Positions 57,587 to 64,000 of a stretch of 64,000 nt of DNA are shown here, piece after piece. The notes under the pieces are model-generated. The model had not been told where the DNA came from. It searched no databases and saw nothing but the letters and a program-made list of their open reading frames with translations. The number at the start of each line of letters is the position of its first letter. Positions within the stretch are counted from its first letter, which is position 1. The position numbers were made by a program, and so were the translations under genes. Source of the DNA: Ottelia alismoides (lineage: Eukaryota > Streptophyta > Magnoliopsida > Alismatales > Hydrocharitaceae); assembly GCA_037367405.1 (NCBI GenBank), contig JAZKJV010003122.1:186001-250000 (forward strand), given 5' to 3'.

Positions 57587-60500
57587 TATCTGCGTTTACA
57601 ACCGTGAGTAATTATGTAATTACAATCATAACCTTGTGTAATCGTGAATTACATCAGGAATCTCGAATAATGCTTAACTTTTACATGGCATGATCCTGTG
57701 TTAACACCTATCCATTTTTTCGTTAACTTTCACTGATAATCTATCAATTCGAGATCAATGTGACGATCTTCTCCACGGTTGCTCATGTCATCTGAAGATG
57801 CCAATTATTTTGTGTAATCACCCGAGACTATTTGTATGCATATTGGATAGATTAATTTTGGATGAAATCAAATATAGTTAAACAATATGATTTTAAGTAT
57901 ATGATATGCAATATTATTGTCCATTGTTATGTTATATTTGATTATTGTAATTCGAAGTGAATATTTCATTTATTGCTCAACGACGATCCATTGACTTACT
58001 TTTTTGCATCAATTGTCTCTAATTTAGCGATAATATAAGAAAAAAATAGAAAGCAAACATATAATCTTTGTAAATATGATTTATTGTTAGAAATATAGCA
58101 GTTAATACGACATTAGTTTATTGGTGTTCTAGTGAACAAGACCCTTCTCCTTTCCTGTAAAAAAATAATAAAATGTGCATTATATATTAAAATCAATAGT
58201 GTTGTATTTTTTAAATTTACTTGTAGGTATATCCTCTTTCAACATTTACAAACTGTTATGTTATGTAAGTTTAATCGTCTTAGCTTAGATATCCCATTAA
58301 ACCAGTTAATTGTTCCCTTGTTAAATAATTAATATCTGTTTATTCTCCCCCGTCACTTTAATCACACGAGGAGAAGAGCCCCTCAACTTTCCCAATTCCA
58401 TGCGTATATATGTCTTTAATAATTGAAAAAATAGGGTAAATTATAAAAAAAACTTCAAGTATGCATCGATTACCAATCACTTGCCTCATATTGGAAAAAA
58501 TTATAAAAATTGGTCTGATCGGTGAGTATATACACATACGCACACCACGATATTAAACCGTAAAATTGAAAGTTTAGTACATTCTTTGATACATTTCAAA
58601 TAGGGTAAAACGCATATCATGAACTATACATCCATTTTTACTGTCATACTCGAAATTTAAGTAATAACGGGGGTATTTAATTTTTGATATTTGTCTCGGT
58701 GTGATTTTGAACTAAAATGATTTAAGGTTAGAAAGACGAAACAAACAAGTTTCGACAAGAGCATATTGAAACAAATCTTAAAACTCAAGTATTATATTGT
58801 AACTTTTTAAAATTCTGAGTATGATATTGAAATTTGTTGTACAGTTAAGAGATTTTAGATAATTTACTCTTTCAAATATGAAGCTCTTAGTTGAGAATCC
58901 TTTCATTGAGGTCTTTTTTGTAATTAAAAAAATAAGAATAGAGGATTATGGCACGTGCATTAATTTTCACAACGACTATTTAGCTTCTTAATCGCTAGTT
59001 TTAAATCTTACTCAATAGAATCAAATTGAAATTACACGATAAAAAATGCAATGCCTCTCTACTCGTATGGGTGGAGAAAACATATTTATGGCTAAAGATC
59101 TTCTCTATGTTATTCATCTTTTTCATTGGGATTAGATCTCCCTTAAGCATGTACATATCACACATCATCTTTTTAATCAAACAAATTACTTTTATATCAG
59201 AAAAAAGAAGAATGGAAATCCAACAATGATGATTACATTATTAAAATGGCATTCTTTCTCGTGAACGGGTCTTTCATCGCTTGCGGACTAATACCCACAA
59301 AAAATCAAAGTTTAAAACAAAAACAAAAGACCCAAGAATAGGAGATGGGAATGACACGCTGAAGGATGACTTCGATGTCCTTGCCGGAGGCTTGACCAAT
59401 TGGGAGCCGTCGTAGTTCCATTGTGGGGATTCTTGGGATCAGACACAGGCTACGGCAATGTGTGCCGAGCGAGTAGAAAGGAGTTCAATTTATTCTTCTC
59501 CTTTAGGTTTAAGAATGCCTAGGTTACATAAACAATATCACGAATATCATATGTCATCATTATCGTCATCCATTATAATAAAAATTTGCAACATATGACA
59601 TTCACATCGAGTATATGTGAAGAGAGATAGAAGACGTGTCTATGCACACCAATTACATCATAACGACCTCTATGTCTTCTAGTCCTTCGCATGATTCAAT
59701 GGAAAATACAGGTCGTTCCTAATTCGATTTTCCGATATGTTTTTGGCCTTTGATAAGATTATTTGTTAAAGTAATGAGTTGGAAAGAACATGAAAATAAT
59801 TTTAATTTTAAAAATATCACTCCACATCTAAAACAATAGCATAATTGTGGAAACCATTACTAAAGCTACGGTCATCACATCCATGTAGTGTAGGGATTAA
59901 TGTAGTCTAAATTGTGATGTCGAATCAATACTGAACAAAATCAATAAAACTGACTTGCTACGAAGGGCGCAAATGAACGTCTTTAGAGAGTATCACACGT
60001 ACTTGGTAGTTGATTGCGATCTTCCGTAATGGATAAATATGATATCCCTCCATCATTTTTTAGTTATGAAAAGCAATTAAGGGCACTTTCCTATTCTATA
60101 TGATAGAGAAGTTAATATTAGATTTCGTCATAAATGGATTCCCATTTATAAACGCCAATTCCTTCTTTAATTTCTATAAACATGACATGTAACTATATTA
60201 TATACAACCACTGGGATTGCAGATGAGAAATTAATATATTACTGATATTGTTAGTCAAATAGATATTCATAAAATCAATATACTTGAGTAAAGAAAAATA
60301 GAGTCGTCTCACTTTATCCAACATACTTGAGTTGCTTCAAAACGAAAATGTTTAACCACAAAAACAGATGGAACATCTTATTACATACTTTGTATAGAGA
60401 GAGAGGAAAAAAGCAATCATTGTAAACAGAGGAGAAAGGTGACACTTACATCAAAAAATTTTTTAGCAGTAGGTAGCCTTCGAGTAGCAAAACCAACCAG

Positions 60501-61469
60501 CCATAGCACACATGAGGGAGGAGTGATCTTCGCGCACAAGAGTGACATCAACACAGCAATCAAGGTGATAGTGTTCGGAAGATTGTGCACATGGATTAAG
60601 AAGTTGATATATTTGACCCTACTCTATCTAGATTACAAAATTTGTATGTATACATTACATTATACATACACATGCCCACCTGTATTTTCTAGTATAACCA
60701 TTTCATCAAATACCTTGCGGACACCGTCGAAAAGTCATCCATTACTCCGCTGGTCTTATCCATTCAACGATCTGTAGCTTCTAACGTCTGAAACACCATG
60801 TGAGCATCGAGCTGTGGATAGAGCAGCATTAGAACTGATGGCAAGCAGATGTAAGCCAGAGAGGGTTCAAAGTGAACCTTTGGAATACGACCGGATGGTG
60901 GTGGGGAGGAGTAGGAAGAAAAGGAGGATGAATAGGAATAGGAGGAGCAAGGGTATACCTGGGAATATGGATGGTCATCGGGTAATTTGTTGTACTCATG
61001 CACACCCGTATTTACCTTAGAAGTTCCCATCGAACCAAAACCCTCCACCACCGCTTGCAGCTACCGACCTCCGCCATGGCAACGATGAAGCACGTGGTGG
61101 TCTCGACAGACCCATCATCAGGCTACACATGGAGGGGAAGGACTTCAAGGCGGAGAAAGCAAAGAGGGGGTGCACAGAATGTGGGAGACATTTCTCAATG
61201 GGGGATATGAGCTCCTCTCGGCATGAGTAGAGAGAAAGAGAGCATGCCCTCACCACTATTGCAGAGATCCTCTCGACAGGTGGAGGAGGACGTGTAGAAC
61301 GTGCCCTTACCACTATCGCATGAGAACGATACCTGCGACCAAAAGGAGGAGAGAGAGAGAGAGGAGGTGTGAGAAAGGGCGTGCGGGGAGAGTGTAATAG
61401 GAGAGGCTCGATAGCGAAGGGAGCGGGGAAGCAGTCCACTTGTTAGCATAACCGTGACAAACCCACCTT
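57587..61469. other. intergenic DNA, no supported gene
   Basis: About 3.9 kb with only short ORFs. 58605-58870 starts GGGTAAAACGC and ends near TAATTTAC, in the style of small plant nonautonomous transposons, but the ends do not pair well. 60780-61440 is less AT-rich and has overlapping ORFs on both strands (140 residues on minus at 61017-61439, 70 on plus at 60998-61210) rich in Ser/Pro/Arg; I recognise no domain. It could be a gene fragment or a decayed LTR core. Confidence 0.4.
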
Positions 61470-62262
61470 TAAAGAAGGTATATAGATTATATATGGTATT
61501 TTTAGTTTTGACTTGTACTGCATATTTTATCTAAGGATACAAAATTATTTGAAATCTAGTAAAAATCACTAAAAATAATATAAATCAAAATACAAAAAGA
61601 AAAGTAGATTTGGGAACCTTGAAATATTTTTAGGGAAAAATACACTTTGTATGTTGTCCCTAAATTTTGAGCCAAAAAAACTAATTTCAAAGTTACTTTT
61701 TTATTTTGGCATTTTTTATTTTAGCTTTTTTACATTTTGAATATTATTTGCATTTTCATCTCTTTGAAAAATAGTTGACAATATTTGCAAAACTCCAAAA
61801 TCTCAAAAAATATTTGTATATTTTCCTTTTACCTTCCCATTTTACCTATTTTTAAATCCCAATATTCTCTCTCCCTTGTATATTCATATTATTAAATGTT
61901 ATTATTTTACTATATTTTATTATAATTAAATTAAATACTAACATTTTGAAAAGTTAAATAGAAATAAAAAATAAAAAAACAATCAATAATCTAAGAACTC
62001 TAAAGTCACAAAAAATACAACGATAATTATACACACATGTACGAGTAACACAAACTTAATACATTAATTCATAGATCGGGAGCATAAGCGACCTCCTTGG
62101 GTTCGATCCGAAACTTTCTTAAGTAAAATAAACATCACATATACGGTGCTTGATTTCCATTGCATGTCTTTCTTGTTTTGATTAAGTGGTTTTTCCAATT
62201 TTCACACAATTGATTGAGAGTCTATTCTTAACCAATTCGGAAAATCCTCTATTAAAATTGGC
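61470..62262 (+). repeat. decayed Ty3 LTR relic
   Basis: AT-rich sequence with the U5-type motif GACCTCCTTGGGTTCGATCC at 62088-62107, the counterpart of GTGGTTTGACCTC in element 2 and TCCCTGCGGATACGA in family 3. A primer-site relic follows about 160 bases later. The left end is not visible. The TTCGATCC word also resembles a tRNA B box, but no tRNA or A box fits. Confidence 0.45.
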
Positions 62263-62267
62263 ATTAT

Positions 62268-62285
62268 TGCTAGGGAGGCATGATG
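62268..62285 (+). promoter_or_regulatory. decayed tRNA-Asp primer binding site
   Basis: TGGCATTATTGCTAGGGA matches the canonical TGGCGCCGTTGCCGGGGA at 12 of 18 positions, and all six differences are C-to-T or G-to-A changes, as expected from methylated-cytosine decay. Position after the LTR-like segment supports it. Confidence 0.5.
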
Positions 62286-64000
62286 ATCTAGGTCTATTTA
62301 TTTCTACTTAATTTGCACGTACATTTGTTTGACTCTTTGTTTCTTTCATTGTATTTGTTTGTTCATTATTTTGTATACATGCTATTGATGATTCCTCTAC
62401 TTTTAGTGCACGATCCGGAAGACTGACCGGTGGAGAAGTGGCCATGAAAGCATGGAGGAAAAATGAACTGCATATCCATCTAAATGTAGTTTAGCGATAA
62501 TATAGCTTAGAGTATATTTACTTTCTTGTCATTTTATATGTGTAATGAATTATATTTTGTGTAATATGCATGCGATGTGCACTTGAGAGATATTACAACC
62601 ACATATGAGTTGGTCGGGGCTTCATCTACTTTTAGATTTTTCACGGCTTTCACAGCTTTGTTTTATAGGCCTCAAGGGAACTTAGGTTAGGTATTAGTAA
62701 ATTTCCACATTGTTAGTTGTTGTGAAATTTAGAAATGTCTAGCATAAATTCCCCATGTGGCTGACTTTTGCAATTTGATCGTATGTATATGTGTTTTTAA
62801 TTGCTCTTATTCTAAAATATTCATGTAATTTGCTTTTATCAATAACCTAGGCCATCATATCCACACATGAGGCAATGATATTAAAATATTTTTCTTAAAT
62901 CTTAAAATGATGTGACAATTTAGCCTGCGAACCACATTATAGTCTTTTAGGGTTTTTATAATAGATAATACAAGAGGATTTTGAGTGTTTGTTAGTCTCA
63001 GCCCCCACATTGGCAGACATTGCATTCCCCATACACATATGAGAGCCAATAATGATTACCTCACATATTTTGTAAGATTATTGACATGTTATCCGTATGC
63101 CTTAAAATGGTATGGCAATTTAGAATGCTTCCTAAGCAATCAACTTGCAATCTTTTAGGGTTTAAGGAACAACAACTGCAAAGTGAAGATTTTGAGCCTC
63201 CTCAACATCCGATTCAAAAATTTATGTTAATTAATATTATAATGAATAAGCCGACACTTGTGATAGAATTTCACATAAAAAAAACAGTTAACGTGATTTT
63301 ATATCACATAAATAACAATTGTTATGGGGTTTTTTATTGCACATAATGTTGGACACACTCCTAAGGGATGTGAATCCATTATTCTTTTACTACTTTCTTT
63401 CTTTGTAATGTATCGTGTTGGTAAAGTATTTTCAACATTTAGTTTTATATATTGTACTTCACATGATAAATGCATAATTCAAAATATTATCTGTATATAC
63501 CTGACATAAGATTCTCTCATATTGTGTAATGTGTATTCTCTTTCTTTAATTCGGAGGTACAGGACTAAGCGAGCCCTTAATGACTTTGATATAAAAGAAA
63601 ATATGGCATTTGGTTACGTATGGAACCTAATTTTCGGTAGATATGGCGCTACCATTTTCTTTCTGATATATCAAATTGGCCCTTTTTAATGACAATTAAC
63701 TTTTGATGCATCATTAGCCCTGAAAAAGACTAATTTATGATATTTTATTAGAGAGGTGTGTGGTTATGTTGTCAAAATATAATAGAAAATAGGTTTTATA
63801 TGTAAGTAAATACCATCTTTTTGTTATGTCGAAATCATTAGAGATATGCATAACTAAAACTGAATTACAAGGAAAGGATATTTCTTTTTCTTATTTCTTT
63901 TAACAAACTCTTAATTGAATTCTAAGAGGTATAATAAATAGATCATGAATTGAAAAGTGTCACATCAATGGTGCTACAAGTCTGATATTCGGGAATGGTT
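62286..64000. other. unassigned DNA with an imperfect tandem duplication
   Basis: No gene. 62845-62965 and 63045-63165 are imperfect copies of one unit of about 200 bases (shared CTTAAAATGxTxTGxCAATTTAG, then a spacer and TCTTTTAGGGTTT). If the upstream primer-site relic is real, this would be the remains of the element's internal region, but no Gag or Pol wording is left. Confidence 0.4.

Noticed and set aside
58605..58870. small nonautonomous transposon beginning GGGTAAAACGC
   Set aside because: The two ends do not form a convincing inverted repeat and no target duplication was found.
61017..61439. 140-residue Pro/Ser/Arg-rich ORF
   Set aside because: Overlaps ORFs on the other strand, biased composition, no domain; retained only as a note in the intergenic entry.
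62088..62107. tRNA or SINE B box (GGTTCGATCC)
   Set aside because: No matching A box or cloverleaf; the same place in other LTRs carries the related U5 motif, which explains it better.

Overview
The window looks like intergenic DNA from a large, repeat-rich flowering-plant genome. It is AT-rich, has nested LTR retrotransposons of Ty3/gypsy type and smaller Copia-like relics, has foldback MITEs, and carries a single ordinary plant gene with GT-AG introns. The exact lineage cannot be read from the sequence. I see no bacterial operon, CRISPR array, rRNA or tRNA gene. All pol and gag reading frames are broken, so the mobile elements here are relics.

Layout. Positions 1-9020 hold the 5' part of an Athila-like Ty3 element on the minus strand (element 1): 5' LTR 4794-9020, tRNA-Asp primer site, long leader, then gag and the start of pol, which run off the left edge. 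A chromovirus protease/RT-linker fragment lies at 9026-9860. A truncated reverse LTR of the element 1 family (9860-12047) follows, then half of a dispersed Copia-like LTR (12048-12800), a foldback MITE (about 12815-13145), and the 3' end plus 3' LTR (14881-16295) of a second Ty3 family. Positions 17050-38809 are a nearly complete Athila-like element on the plus strand (element 2) with a 5-bp GAAGG target duplication. Its 5' LTR is interrupted by a reverse solo LTR of the same family (19978-23730), which has its own 5-bp duplication. Its gag, protease, RT/RNase H and integrase are all recognisable but full of stops and frameshifts. Positions 38815-39113 resume the sequence into which element 2 jumped. 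Positions 39114-43075 hold the 5' half of the second Ty3 family in the opposite orientation (5' LTR 41624-43075). From 43076 to 51310 there are Copia-like LTR relics, one with a 233-bp tandem repeat rich in GATCAATC-type motifs.

The real gene is a membrane-anchored receptor-like protein kinase on the minus strand (CDS 53046-55226, seven coding exons, 507 residues, plus a probable 5'-UTR exon near 55947-56200). It has an N-terminal transmembrane segment and a complete catalytic core. It resembles the Arabidopsis At2g42960/At3g59110/At5g18500 group. To its right is mostly unassigned intergenic DNA with a striking multi-hairpin MITE (57203-57586) and a decayed Ty3 LTR/primer-site relic near 62268.

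The most interesting non-gene signals are these: a two-arm CACGTG (G-box) palindrome kept at the same place and with the same 6-nt spacer in five LTR copies; four hairpin-plus-polypurine modules repeated about every 100 bp after the integrase of element 2; and an arrangement of two inverted half-elements that, if flipped, restores both a Ty3 internal/LTR/internal unit and the Copia-like sequence around it.
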